From assembly GCA_026545225.1 (NCBI GenBank), contig CM048846.1, forward strand, positions 39,319,501 through 39,383,500: DNA of 64,000 nucleotides. Reading direction: 5' to 3'. Under the pieces are notes generated by a model that was not told where the DNA came from, ran no database searches, and saw only the letters and a list, made by a program, of their open reading frames with translations. The DNA is from Cornus controversa (Eukaryota; Streptophyta; Magnoliopsida; Cornales; Cornaceae). Each line of letters starts with the position of its first letter. The first letter of the stretch is position 1. The translations under genes and the position numbers were made by a program. Shown piece by piece: positions 34,567-46,235 of the stretch.

Positions 34567-36008
34567 GTCAAGTTGCTGCCACTGTCGAGTGAGAATATTG
34601 TAAAACTGTGTGACAGAAAGTTGAGAATCTTTTCCTCAAATCAAGTAACTAATTACACCACTAATCTGGCAAGCTAAAAATAGGAAACAACTAATCAACA
34701 ACTAATCAGGCAGAGAATCACGGATTTCCACAGGATGCTCTTCGAGAAATGATAGCTAACTATGGTGTCAGAAATTCACTTCTTGTAGCACCAATGCCCA
34801 CTGCTTCAACCAACCAAATTCATGGAAATAATGAATGCTCTGAGCCATATACTTCCAATATCTACAGTCGTCGAGTTCTAAGGTTTGCATTGCAATCATA
34901 TGATATTTGGCTCCTTTTAAGAAAGCTCGTCTCTTGTTGCCACCTGATAAAACTTTTTGCGCTTATTCAGTGGTGAATAAGCATCTTCTTAATGATTTAA
35001 CTGAGATGGATATTTGGTCACCTGCTACTAAGAACAAGATAATTTATGAGGATGGTTCTGTTCAGAAAATTCCAGAAATTCCTGAAGAACTAAAAGCTAT
35101 TTACATGTACGGATTTTTTTCCTTCCACTATGTCGTATTACTTTTCCTTTTCTTTTAATTTCTTCCTACATAGCATGTGCTAATCTCTTTTTGCTACATT
35201 CAGGACTGTTTGGGAGATCAAGCAAAGGACGCTGGTTGATATGTCTATTGATCGTGGATGCTACATAGACCAAAGTCAAAGTTTAAATATACACATGGAC
35301 CAACCCAATTTTGGAAAACTTACTTCCTTGCATTTTCATGCGTGGTCCAAGGTGAAAATCTATGTTCTACATATCTGGTGGTATGGGATTTAGATGACTG
35401 AGAGTTTGGTTCACATACCGGTGGATATAGACTCAATAATGCTCTTCCTGTCTTGAAGGACTATGATACGGCAGAAAATTATTGGATTGTTATTAGAATC
35501 ACTGTTGGAAAAAATAAAAAAAAAGAAAAATATTCCATTACCAATCAATGATCTGTTGGAGGTTTTTCCTTTTACCTAGGTGGAATAATATAATTTATGT
35601 GGTGTAAAGAAAGTTGTTTGTGTAATTTGATCATAAAATAGAATCAGGCCTTGAATATGACAGATAGTCACTTGTGATTCTTTTTTTTTGAATTTTCATT
35701 GTGATTATTAGTGGAATGAATGGTTTAGTGATAATCTCTGTTATTATTTTTTCCTTTTATGTTGGATACAATAGGGTTTGAAAACAGGGATGTATTACCT
35801 ACGATCACATACTGCAACTGATGCCATCAAGTTTACTGTGGATACTTCTATGCTTGAAGTAATGGCTTTTGTTAATTTCTATAACTTACCATTTAATCAA
35901 TTATATTTTATTGATATAAAATTCGTAAAATGTTTCGCATGTAGGAACAACCCAAGATGGCAGTTGATGATGTGGAGACTAAAATGTCATAGATGGACTA
36001 AAGGACTT

Positions 36009-36075
36009 ATGGCCTAATGGTATAACCTCCCTATCCTTAAAGAGGATGGGAGGGGTTCGAGCTCCGACATGGGCA
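36009..36075 (+). repeat. Possible tRNA-derived SINE head
   Basis: TGGCCTAATGGTATAACC resembles a pol III A box and GGTTCGAGCTC a B box, about 40 bp apart. The right-hand body and poly(A) were not delimited, so this is tentative. Confidence 0.4.
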
Positions 36076-36684
36076 AAAAAGTGTGTGTTAGTCCCTGATG
36101 GTGGTATGTTCTTTAAGGGACCGCGAAGAATGCATGGCTTGTGGAAGTTGAGAGCTCGATGTAGAATGATATGTTACTTTTGCTATAGATTTCTTTTCTG
36201 CATGTTGAGAGGAAGTAAAGAAGGCTTTAGCCAGAGCCCTTTTCTGATGATGGAGTTGATGCTTGTGATACTTCTGAAGGTGATAGGATGTGGGTGTCAA
36301 AAGTCTCACAAAATATTCCAATGTGAAGCTGAAATGGCTTTGAACGCTTTGTACAGGTATGATGATGCAGTACTCTTTGTTGCTAATGTGCATCTGTTTT
36401 GATTTTGTATTTGTAATTGTTTAATGGATACTATGTTGCAACCAATGCTTTGCCTTCAGTTGTAAAGTAAATTGTATCTGGAGACTTTGGACAAAGTTTT
36501 GGCTTTGTTATTAAAAAACACAGTTTAGTCTACCAGTAATTATGGTCTTGAACTAGTACAATTTTTTTAACTCTAGTAGAAGTAAATGGGCTTCTTCAAT
36601 TTGCCTACAGGTAAACCATTGAACCAGTACAAACCCTGGTGTTAATGACTTGCACTAAAGCATGAATTCTTTCTCTATTTTTGT

Positions 36685-36920
36685 GAAGTTGTGGTCCAAA
36701 TTTGCTCTGGCCTGGGTCATGTTGCGACTTGGTTTGGCCTAAATTTTTTGACCCATTTTCTCTTGTGGGTCGTGAACCCAGTTCTAGAACTCTCTTGTAC
36801 CCAGTATATAAAGGGGCTTAAGGTCTGGTGGGTGGTGGGTGATTAGGGAGAACTTTGTAGTCATAGAAAGAGAGTGTTTGGGGCTGAAATTTGTAATCTT
36901 TTGTGTTTTATCTTTATCAT
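36685..36920 (+). repeat. LTR-like repeat copy B with TATA box
   Basis: Resembles 2288-2535: TTGACCCATTTTC.., GTGGGTCGTGAACCC, AGTATATAAAGGGGCTTAAG, AGAAAGAGAG, TGAAATTTGTAATCTTTTG in the same order. Probably a member of a short LTR family or a solo LTR; termini not determined. Confidence 0.5.
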
Positions 36921-38526
36921 GGATGTAGCCCTGACTTTGGGTGAATCATGTAAATCTTCGTGTGGTTTGTGTTTGCAATTTTAGTCGATTTCTTGATTGT
37001 GCTCTTGGTTTGCAGTATTTGTCACAACAATTTTCCTCTTTTCCTGTTTGGCTATGGCTCTTAGATTTTATCACATGCAACTCTGTACATGACTTAAAAG
37101 CAAGTTCTGTACATGACTTAAAAGGAAAAAGGTGCTGGTGAGTTGAAGACAGAATACAAAGGTGGTATTTGTTGTCTTTTCCACTTTTTTTTTGGGTCTC
37201 TTTTTCACTACTATTTTCTCATGTGCATTAGTTCTTTGTTAACATGCCTGCAACTAGTTCTTGATGACAACTGATTCAGTCCAATAGATATGTCCAGGAT
37301 GGTAATAATGGTCACTTTAATCATCACCAAAACTACTAGAACTCTTGCTCTATGATTGGTTTAGCAGGTGGGAATAGAGAAGAAATAATAACATTAGTCA
37401 TGAGAAAAAAGAAAAGAAAAGAAAGAAAAAAATAGTGTTAGCCTTGTGTTTGGTTGATTATCCCTTATCCTTTTTATTTAAGTTAATGCTGGTTATATTA
37501 TCACATGTGTTTGAATGATAGTTTAGATTTTTCTTAGTATATGGATGTGTGTTGAATGTGGTTAGATGATAATTGTTGTATGCTTGTTATATGATTATTT
37601 AAAGTATACAATCACTAGGAAAATGCATCACATGCTATAATCAATTAAACAAAACAATTAGCAATCACAATCAATAATCACATAATTATATTTTAGATTC
37701 AATTAATTGATCATTCAATCTCAAACCCATAATTTAATCTAGAACCCAACTTAGACATTCACTAATAATCAAATTGCAACCTCCGTAACCTTAGGTTATC
37801 GCTAACCAAAAAAGTTAGCATTGTTTGTCATAGACCGGATTCACTCCCCTCTTAGGATTAATATTTCGAAAACACTACTAATTATTCAATAACATACGTG
37901 GAGTTCTTCTCTTACATGGTGTGACTCGTGTTCAATTGCCCTTTCTACAGTGTGTATGCTTATAAAAGGTTACCATGTCAAGCTCCACTTGAGTTTTCAG
38001 GTCTCGCTATTTCCTTTTACAAAAGTTAAAAGATACTCCTGTACAAATAACATATATAATAATAATAATAAAACAAAACCAACTCATGAAGAGACATTTT
38101 TTTATATAATTTTTTTGGTGTTATTGGAGATATTTTGAAACAAAAGAACAAGGCTAAAGGTTTGTGGTTCCATTTGGTTAGATAGAATCTAAGTAGAAAG
38201 GAAAGGAAATGAAAAAGAAAAAGAAAAGTGAGGTGAATAAAAAGAAAACCAACTTTTTCACATGCATTTGGTTAGCCTGAAATTTTTTAAAAGAGTTGTG
38301 GAAAAATATTATTTTGTTGGTTTGGATAGCATGAAAGTGAAAAGAAAATGATTCTACCTTATGATTTCAAAAGTAAAATGATGATTTATTAAAAATAATA
38401 AATATATTTATTTTTAAACTAAGGCTTCATAATATTTTTCTTAGGTGGAACTCATTGGTGATTTAAACTTTTTTTTTGAGGTTAGATGTAGGCAAAGGAA
38501 GTTTCAAGTTCATGTCATCAAAACTA

Positions 38527-38577
<51 letters not shown>

Positions 38578-39045
38578 CTCAGTGATAGACTAGTTGGTTG
38601 GGTACCACAAGATAGAGAAAGAAAAAGAAAAAGAAAAAGAAAAAAGGACTAAAAATATATACTATAATTAAATAAAAAATAAAGTAGAAATAAAAAGAGA
38701 TTTTGAGTCAAATAATAAATGAAGAAAGACGCTCAGTCTGCCCTACAACATAAAATGAGCATTGAATTTCAAAACATATTATTTTTTTTCATGTTATATT
38801 ATTTTGATGGAGCATAATAGGAAGGTAAGATATAAAGTCGCGAGAAAGTAAAATTTTCTGGTGTTTTATACGTGGAGAAAATATGGCAGTTACAGAATTC
38901 TACTTTCCTCAAAATTTTCACTCTCCTTCTATTCAAACTCCTAAAAAATTTAATTTTTTTCCTTTCTTGCTACTTCTAACTAACCAAATGGACCCTTAGA
39001 AAATGCGAAAGTAGACTTTTAAAAGAGGTGTATGATCATATATAT
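36921..39045. other. AT-rich intergenic DNA
   Basis: No gene recognised. Holds an AAAGAAAAG run (37,400-37,430), an (AT)n run at 38,531-38,576 and A/G-rich segments near 38,200 and 38,615-38,645. Confidence 0.4.
38531..38576. repeat. (TA)n microsatellite
   Basis: About 46 bp of uninterrupted TA repeat. Confidence 0.95.
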
Positions 39046-40153
39046 TGTAAGGACCTGAATTATTTTGACCGGTTCCAGGTGAATTTGGACCGGATTGATT
39101 TTTTTCGGATTAATTAAATTCCGGAAAGGGTGTGGATATATTTCCATATAGGTGGAAGGTGGATGTATGTGTATATATATATCTAAATATATATATACAT
39201 GGTACCTATATTTATATTCAATTATAAATATATGGGGGGCTTATATGCAATTATAAAGAAATAGAGGTGCACATTCACAATTTTGTGCATGTGGAGGGGC
39301 AAGAGTATGTGATGAATGTATATACATATATGTATATATAATAATATGCCCATGTAGTATAAATACATATACATATTTTATGTATTATATACATGTGGCT
39401 GTGGGTAATGTAGAGAAAGGTTGTGGACAAAAAGAAAAGAAAGAGAAAAAGAAAAGGAAAAAGAAAGAAAAAGAAAAGAAAAGAAAAAGAAGAGAAGAAA
39501 GAGAATCGGGGAGAGAGAAAGAGAGAACCGAGAGAGAATCGGGAGAAGAAGGAGGAGGTGGCTCGGGGTGCTCACGGCGGGGCTCCGCCTGGGCGACGGC
39601 GAAGTCGGTGCGCCAGCAGCGGCTGGAGTGGCGGCTGACGGCGACGGCGGTGGCCGGTTGTGGGTTGCTGGCCGAGACCGAGGGTTTCGCGGCTGGAGTT
39701 GTGGGTTAAGCTCGGCTGGTTCGGAAGGGTCCTCGGCAGGTGGGTTCCGGCCACGGTAGTGGTCGACGGTGGGCCAGCGATGGTGGCTCGCGGCGGTGTT
39801 GCTCGGCGGTTCGGGTTGAGCACGACTGGGTCGTGTTTGGGTCAATTTACGGGGCCACGTTTGGTCCGGTTTTTGGGTTGTTCCAGGTGTGTTTCTCCTT
39901 GGTTGTTCCGGTGGGTTGTTGAGTTGCTGAGGGTGATTTGCCGAAGGAGGATAGAGAGATGGCAGCGGTAGTGGCTGTCATGGTTCGCGTGGCTGGTCAC
40001 GGGTTGGCCGTGTGTGGGTTTGGCTCGATTTTGGGTCCGATCCTGGTGGGTTTTCATGGTGGCTGGGTTGTGGCTTTCTTCTTGGTTCGGTTGATGGTGG
40101 GTGAGTATGGGTGGAGCTCACGGCTTGGACAGTGGGCATTTGGCAGGAGAGTG

Positions 40154-40187
<34 letters not shown>

Positions 40188-40255
40188 CGGATGATGATGG
40201 TTCAGTTGTGGTGCTGGGATTTCACAGTTGAGGTGAGGGTCTATGGTGGTACCCA
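39046..40255 (+). mobile_element. 5' part of a LARD-family LTR, cut by the CACTA end
   Basis: Begins TGTAAGGACCTG and follows the LARD LTR: ATTTCCATA, TA runs, polypurine block, CpG-rich block, a (TA)n near 40,157-40,183. At 40,256 it stops at CACTACAAGAAAATTAG. No remaining 3' part was found in the window. The 5-bp flank TATAT lies in TA-rich DNA and is not informative. Confidence 0.85.
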
Positions 40256-40880
40256 CACTACAAGAAAATTAGTCTTTTACGACGGGCCAAAACTGCCTTA
40301 AATGACTTTTTAAGGCGGACAATCGCCTGCCCTCTATAAAGGTGTTATAATTACAAAGTTTTTTTTAAAGGCATGCGGAAACTTTTTAAAGGCATTCAAA
40401 AACTGCCTTTAATAATTTCATGAACGCCTTTAAAATAATTTTTCAAGGCGACCACTTAGTGTCTTAAAAATTGAAATTTTCAAGGCGGACCATACATGTC
40501 ATAGAACTGTCATTATTTACGGCAGTCAGTAATCGCCTTTGAAGTTGAATTATTCAAGGCGGACAATGCATGTCATAGAACTGTAAGTATTTACGACGGT
40601 CAGTTATCGCCTTAGAATATTAATTATTAATGGCGGTTGTTGATTGCCTTCAAATACTATTTATTTACGACGTGCAATGCTTGCCTTAAAATCTAATATT
40701 AAGGGCAGCTCTGTCCCGCCTTAGAAGATAATATATTAACGGCGTTTGTAGACCGCCGTAGAAGGTAAAATAGTAACGACGTCTCTAACCCGCCTTAGAA
40801 GCTACCCACATGATATTATTAAGGGCGGGCTGGGCCCGCCTTAAAAGATACTATTAAGGGCGGCCAAGGTCCGCCTTAAA
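40256..40880. repeat. CACTA terminal and subterminal repeats
   Basis: After the terminal repeat some 20 short motifs of GCCTTNAAA / AAGGCGG type alternate in both orientations to about 40,880. They are typical binding-site arrays for CACTA transposase. A T-run (40,884-40,901) ends the block. Confidence 0.85.
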
Positions 40881-41969
40881 AAGTTTTTTTTTTTTTTTTT
40901 TGAAAATTCCTTTTTCTAATACCTCATTCCAAAAACCTGTGAAACCCAATCCAAAAACCTGTGATCAATACCAACATCAATTTGTATCGGAAGGTAAAAC
41001 ATTCAAGCCAAAAATACAGTTTGAATAACTTTCATCCCAACCCAAAAGTATGTGTATATCTAATTTGCGGATTCAAAGCTAGCACATTCAGCATGCTTAA
41101 AAATTACAACCATTGACAAATATACAGTGAACATTTAAAAGACGAATATTCTAGCTACAAATGAACTTAAGTAAAACAATAAACCCAAGGCAACGTTTGA
41201 TACCTTTAAGTGCTTCAGTAATTGCATCTGATGTCACCTTCTTTGAACCTTCAAATGCTAAGAAGAACCGTTCATTTTTATTGGATTCTAAATGCATATT
41301 GAATTCTCTATGATCAAAAGGTTAATAACGTTCCAATATGTTGCAAAGGGGGTCTGAAAAGCTAGGCTTACCCAAAAAGTAAATATTATGCATAACTCCT
41401 ATGGTGAAGGCACATAGTTTCCATCTCACCTATGCTAAAGATGCCTCTGTTCTTTCATTGCATTTTCTGCCAAGTAAATGAAAACCAAAGTAATTCTTCG
41501 TCAATAAACTATTAATAATTGTGTCTTGATTTTTAATTTCTTTTAGCTAAGTTTAAGTCCTGTACAACAAGAAGGATAACATTTTTTTTTGGGTGGATGG
41601 GTGGGGGTGTTAAATAAATACCCACTAACCAGTCCCAAATCCACCAAACTTTTCAAGCTACAAGTAAAGAAGACAAATTTGGCTGGGAAGTTTAACTTGA
41701 ATGATGCATACGAAAATACCAAAACTGTCAACTCCAGGGTAGACACTTCCAAAACATATCCATATATCCACAATTTAAAAAATAAATAAATAATATGCGT
41801 TACGAAGAAAGAAGTATCTTTAAAACTTTTAATGGTTAAATCATTGACAATGCAATCGATGCAGGTGCCTCAATATATATCTTTGTTATTATATGCTAAA
41901 CATGGTCTTCGCTTCTCAAGCCTAAAGCAGTGTAATTTCTCAAATATGCACAAAAGGACATGAGGAAAC

Positions 41970-42106
41970 TCATACAAGACCCTTTTCTTTGAAGACATCC
42001 AGCATTGCAGCTCCTATCTTTGCTGGAGATTCAACCACTGTCACCCAAGCTTCTCTGAGGGTCTTAATTTTGTCTTGTGCTGTACCCTTTCCTCCTGATA
42101 CTATAG
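41970..42106 (-). pseudogene. Last exon of succinyl-CoA ligase alpha subunit (captured fragment)
   Basis: The minus strand reads, from an acceptor TGTATGCAG|CT, AIVSGGKGTAQDKIKTLREA, then WVTVVESPAKIGAAMLDVFK, EKGLV and a stop. This is the C-terminal end of the mitochondrial TCA-cycle enzyme that couples succinyl-CoA cleavage to nucleotide phosphorylation. The Gly normally in EAGVTV is Trp here. The other exons of the gene are missing, and the fragment sits inside the CACTA. The preserved acceptor shows DNA-level capture. Confidence 0.85.
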
Positions 42107-42479
42107 CTGCATACACGGAAAGGAATAATAGACTTGAATAACAATTTGACTGAAAAAGTATGTTTCAACTTAAAATAAGAAGACAATTTTGTCAAAGATC
42201 TTCATCAGTAGTATATGCATGAAAATGTAGCAATGCCAGTTTTGCAAAAGCATCATAACCGTTATCTAACAGTCCATTAAGGTTTAGAAGTATCTGTCTG
42301 TTTAGTACTTTGAGTGTGCATAATACCAAAAAAACAGTGCAAATTCAGAACAGTTAAATATCGTAAATACTATTAATAGCGACCTGTTTATTTTATGAAA
42401 ATTTGCTTCTTCAGCATGAAAATGCACTTTGTAGAAAATAGCCATATGCCTCACATTACGCAATTTGTTCTATAACATG

Positions 42480-42905
42480 AAAAGGAGACTCAGCAAATCT
42501 GGTGGTATTTCACTAGAAACCATTGTACTATAGATAGACAATGTTTGAAGCTTGCTTAGTTTACCCAATGAAGCAAGTAAAGAACCAGAAATTTTAGTAT
42601 CTTCAAGACCTAACACCTTCAGTTTCTTGCAGTTTCCTAACTCATTTGGGATTTTTCCAGAAATTTCTTTGTTCCCACCGGCTCGTACAGCTTCCGAATT
42701 CGACAATTTTCCTAGTTCAACTGGAAGATCCCCACTAAGCATATTATCAAACAGTAGCAGATTCTTAAGATTAGTGCAATAGCCAAGCTCTATTGGGATC
42801 TTCCAAGTGAGCTGGTTGGAGTTCAATATCAGGTCTTGGAGGTTCAAGAGCTTACCAATGCTTACTGGAATAGTACCCACAAGACTGTTTGAATTGACAT
42901 AAACA
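42480..42905 (-). pseudogene. LRR receptor-like kinase ectodomain fragment (RCH1/RGFR-like)
   Basis: About 140 codons of leucine-rich repeats: NSNSLVGTIPVSIGKLLNL, LILNSNQLTWKIPIELGYCT, LLLFDNMLSGDLPVELGK, NKEISGKIPNELGNCKKL, DTKISGSLLASLGKLSKL, SIYSTMVSSEIPPDL. The repeat set resembles the ectodomain of RCH1/RGF-receptor kinases, which sense root growth peptides. Changes at structural Gly sites (TWKIP, VSSEIP) and absence of signal peptide, membrane span and kinase show a fragment. It lies 360 bp from the succinyl-CoA ligase exon, same strand, within the CACTA. Confidence 0.85.
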
Positions 42906-43024
42906 GATTTTCATAAAGCAGAGTTCCACAAAACAGATTTCCATAAACCAGAATTCTACAAAACAGATTCCACAAAACAGATTGCTCAAAAATAGAGCAT
43001 TTAACATATATCAATTTTGGACAG

Positions 43025-43155
43025 TAATATTATAAATTCAGCAAACAGAAAATTTGGACAGCAATATTATAAATTCAGCAAAAAGAAACTTTGGACAGCA
43101 ATATTATAAATTCAGCAAAAAGAAATTTTGGACAGCAATATTATAAATTCAGCAA
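43025..43155. repeat. Tandem repeat, about 37-bp unit, four copies
   Basis: Units of TTTGGACAGCAATATTATAA then ATTCAGCAAAAAGAAA. A related looser series of AAAACAGATTNCA lies just before it (42,900-42,990), and ATTCAGCAATTCAGCA motifs continue to 43,220. Confidence 0.8.
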
Positions 43156-43219
43156 TTCAGCATTGTAAAGGCTATATGGAAATTCAGCAATTCAGCATTT
43201 TAAATTCAGCAATTCAGCA

Positions 43220-44980
43220 CATTTTTAATTCAGGATCAACAATATATTAGTCTCTCAAAATCAGCATTATTTGTTCACAAATCAGCAAGTTTAAAAACCC
43301 AAATCAGCAATACAATAGTCTCGTGACAGCTCCACTTTGGATTATAAATGTAGTGCAGTTGAATAAACAATGATGCAGCAACTTTCACAGGTCTAACTTG
43401 GTTCTTACTGATCAATTATATAAATATACACACGTCAGGTCTAAGGCAAGCACCTTTGTAAATATTGTGAACCAATCAGTCCCTATTTGCAGCTTTTGAC
43501 AGTAGAAATAAACAGTAAATGGACAGAATTAAAACTAACCTCAACCTTAGCCGAACAGTTTTTAAAAAAAGAACAACTTTAATGAACTTTAATGAGCATG
43601 CTAAAACCCTTTTCAAGCTTAACCTACTACTGGAGTAAACATTGAATCAATTAAGAGCATAACAGCAGCACATGTCTTAACAGTCACTGTTCACATCCTA
43701 TATTGAGGTTTCAGAATTTGAATTTGAGCTATACTCAGTGAATTAACTTTAACTTAGAAATTATAGCCTTAATGTAACAAAATACTTTTACTAAGCTCAA
43801 ATAAAACAGTTACGATGTTTAATAAATAAGTTTTGGCAGACCAATTGTTTTGACAGGTTATTTGAGGTCAAAAGAGAGGTTTAGGTGTACAGATTCAAGG
43901 GCAGCCTCAATTTTAATTCTAAATCAGTATTGACAGATATGAAATGTTAAATCCAAATTGCAGACAGCAAACATAGCAGCTCAGAAACTCTTTAAACCAT
44001 ATTTTGAGAAATAGAATAACTAATATTTTCCGCAACAGACACAATCACACAGATTTTCAGAAGTAGAAATTTGGGGAAAAATAAATGTATTGCTAGTTCA
44101 ACACAAATGCAATTCAAACCATAGAATAAACATGTATGCCTGTGAGTTGTGTATACAAATATTTAAAGCACAAATTATAGCAAATTGATGTGTGCCTGTG
44201 CTTGTGTGAAAGAGAAGAGTTTAGAAAATAGTTTCAGCAATTCAGCATTTTAAATGGCAGCTATATAGAGCAATTTAGAACAGTCAAACTCAATTTTCAA
44301 CAACTTTAGATTTATGGCAGCAAGTTGAACAATTCAGCAAAGTAGATTTTCTGGCAGCATTAAAATTCCGATAAAACAGATTTCAAACAGCAAGTATACC
44401 ATCTAGAACACAATTTTAAGCAAGTGAAATAGGTAGAACAGATTTTCCAGCAATTATACTATCTAGAACACAAATTTTCAGCAAGTCAAATAGCTATAAC
44501 AGATTTTCCAACAAGTTTACCATCCAACCCAAAATTCTGTCCCTAAAGCAAAATAACATCAAAACTCATAATAGAATATTAGCAATTCAAACCCTCAATA
44601 ACAGAATGGCAAATTAAGTCCTCAATAATAGAATAGCAAATCAAATCCATAAGAGTGCGCCTGTGAGAGGTGTGTGTCAACAAGTAAGCCCCAATAAGTG
44701 CGCCTGTGATGGTGTGCATATATATATATATATAGAGAGAGAGAAACTAACCTTAGAGTTGTTTTCAAAAGAACCAAACATGCCCTGAACAGATTGCTTT
44801 CAAAAAAATTCTATATATCTCTTGTAGAGATACAACCACAAAAACAAGCAAAAAGCCCCAAAATACGATTATCCCTAAGGCTGAGCTGCAAGTAAATAAA
44901 TGTTATATTTTCAGTGTCAATGGAATTAGATATTCAAATATTATATATTATATTTTCAGTATCAATAAAATTAGATATTC
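43220..44980. other. AT-rich non-coding part of the CACTA
   Basis: No ORF. CAGCAA / AACAGATTTTC motifs recur throughout, and a near-duplicated TATATTTTCAGT..ATTAGATATTCAAATATT pair is at 44,905-44,990. Confidence 0.5.
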
Positions 44981-44989
44981 AAATATTAT

Positions 44990-46202
44990 ACTTTGGAATA
45001 CTTACTGATCTTGATAAACTTGCTAGGCCATGCAATTGAATTTCCATGAGCTTGCCCAAGCAAGTAACGGCCGGAGGAATCTGCCCTATACAAGGGAGCT
45101 TCGGATTCAAAGACAAAATCGACCCACACTTTCCAACAATCAGAACCGAGTGGTGCATCACCTATGAGCGTAGAAGGATCTGAGGAAACAACTTCACCAG
45201 TAGCAACAAGTAATCCTGTCCCATTGTAATGGAATAACTCGCAATCTTTTCTTTCAACATTTTCAGTAGATGGGACACGTGGTGAAGCATTGGGACAAGA
45301 TTGGTTATTAGCATTCTGTGTCTGGCATGAAAAAAAAGAAAAATAATTATATAAAAGCATTTTTAATAGAAATGATGACAACGCATTCTTATTTTCACTT
45401 ACCAACAATGATCTAAACTCTTGCATTTGTTCCCTCATCTCTTCCCTCATTTGGTCCCTCATCTCTTCCCTCATTTGCTCTCTCATTTCCTCCCTCATCT
45501 CTTCCCTCATTTTCTCCCTTTCAAGTCGCATTGCTTCCAACATTTGCTCCCTTTGATCCCGCATCATTGCTTCAAATTTCTTTTCATATCTTTGGGAATT
45601 TTCTTGTTGTTGTGCTTGGGTTTTCAATTTTGTAAGTGTTACCCCAAACCCAAGCCCTCTCACTCTTCCTCGATGTTCTGAACCAAATACATGATTGATG
45701 GCATCGTCATGAATTCCTGAACTTTGAGTCGTTTGGGAATATGTCTTAATTATTTCCTAAAATTTCATATTTTAAACACACGCATTAGTAATTTAATATA
45801 ATAAATATAAATAATTAACTTAAATTAAAAAACCTAAACATGTTACCACAGTCTCCTTGACTTGTTCATTTATGGGCTGACCATCCTTTCTCATATGCGC
45901 TTTAATCCACACATCGACCCTTGAAATGTTATCGGGCGTGTCAGACTCTTTTCTCTACATACCCAAACATGCACGTTTCAATTATTTGTGCTACTAAATC
46001 ACAAGAACTATGGTTAGCATTAAATAAGTGAAGAAAATAAACATTCATTATTACCATTGAATCTTCTAATCGAGCATAGCCTAATCTGCTTGTTGTGTGT
46101 GGGGTAGTTATTTTGCTCCTCAATTCTTGTTTTTGTTTTCTTTCTTTCTGTAAATACAAAAAAGTTGCTAATTTATATAGGTTATGAAAATATATATATC
46201 TC

Positions 46203-46235
<33 letters not shown>

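Larger units (their letters stand above)
30480..34732 (-). mobile_element. Ty1/copia retrotransposon, degenerate, inserted in the RNR exon
   Basis: Starts TGTAGAAA at 30,480 and ends TTTCCACA at 34,732. Flanks are GGATA and GGATG, one base apart, while the expected RNR codons (TGG GAT GCT) show GGATG is original. Minus-strand order gag, GAG-pre-integrase, integrase, RT, RNase H is the copia order. The 3' LTR is 30480-30720 (241 bp), preceded by the polypurine tract CTTGAGGGGGAG. The 5' LTR is reduced to about 34,622-34,732, and its PBS is deleted. The element cannot move by itself. Confidence 0.93.
29533..35987 (+). pseudogene. RNR1: Ribonucleotide reductase large subunit pseudogene, split by copia
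   Basis: Exons with GT/AG borders: 29533-29625, 29720-29869, 29962-30048, 30175-30344, 30422-30479 plus 34733-34882 (split), 34971-35106, 35204-35351, 35775-35858, 35945-35987. They encode the C-terminal half of class I RNR alpha, which reduces NDPs to dNDPs: [120 protein letters not shown]. Damage: two stops in the first exon, a 5-bp insertion near 30,325, an exon missing before GVTPSN, about 14 bp lost at 34,971, and the catalytic Glu of the N-x-C-x-E motif is Lys. The N-terminal half and the terminal Cys pair are absent. Retained introns mean a DNA-level copy. Confidence 0.9.

Noticed and set aside
36009..36075. A functional tRNA gene
   Set aside because: A and B boxes are present but the acceptor and anticodon stems do not pair; only a SINE head is plausible.
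39378..40231. GC-rich ORFs suggesting a bacterial insert
   Set aside because: The segment aligns in order with the LARD LTR CpG-rich block; it is not foreign DNA.
41160..41280. Minus-strand frame KKVTSDAITEALKGIK as another captured exon
   Set aside because: Too short, with no recognised family and no clear splice sites.
45421..45681. Plus-strand FPHLFPHL repeat protein
   Set aside because: It is the antisense shadow of the MREE/MREQ coiled coil of the transposase.
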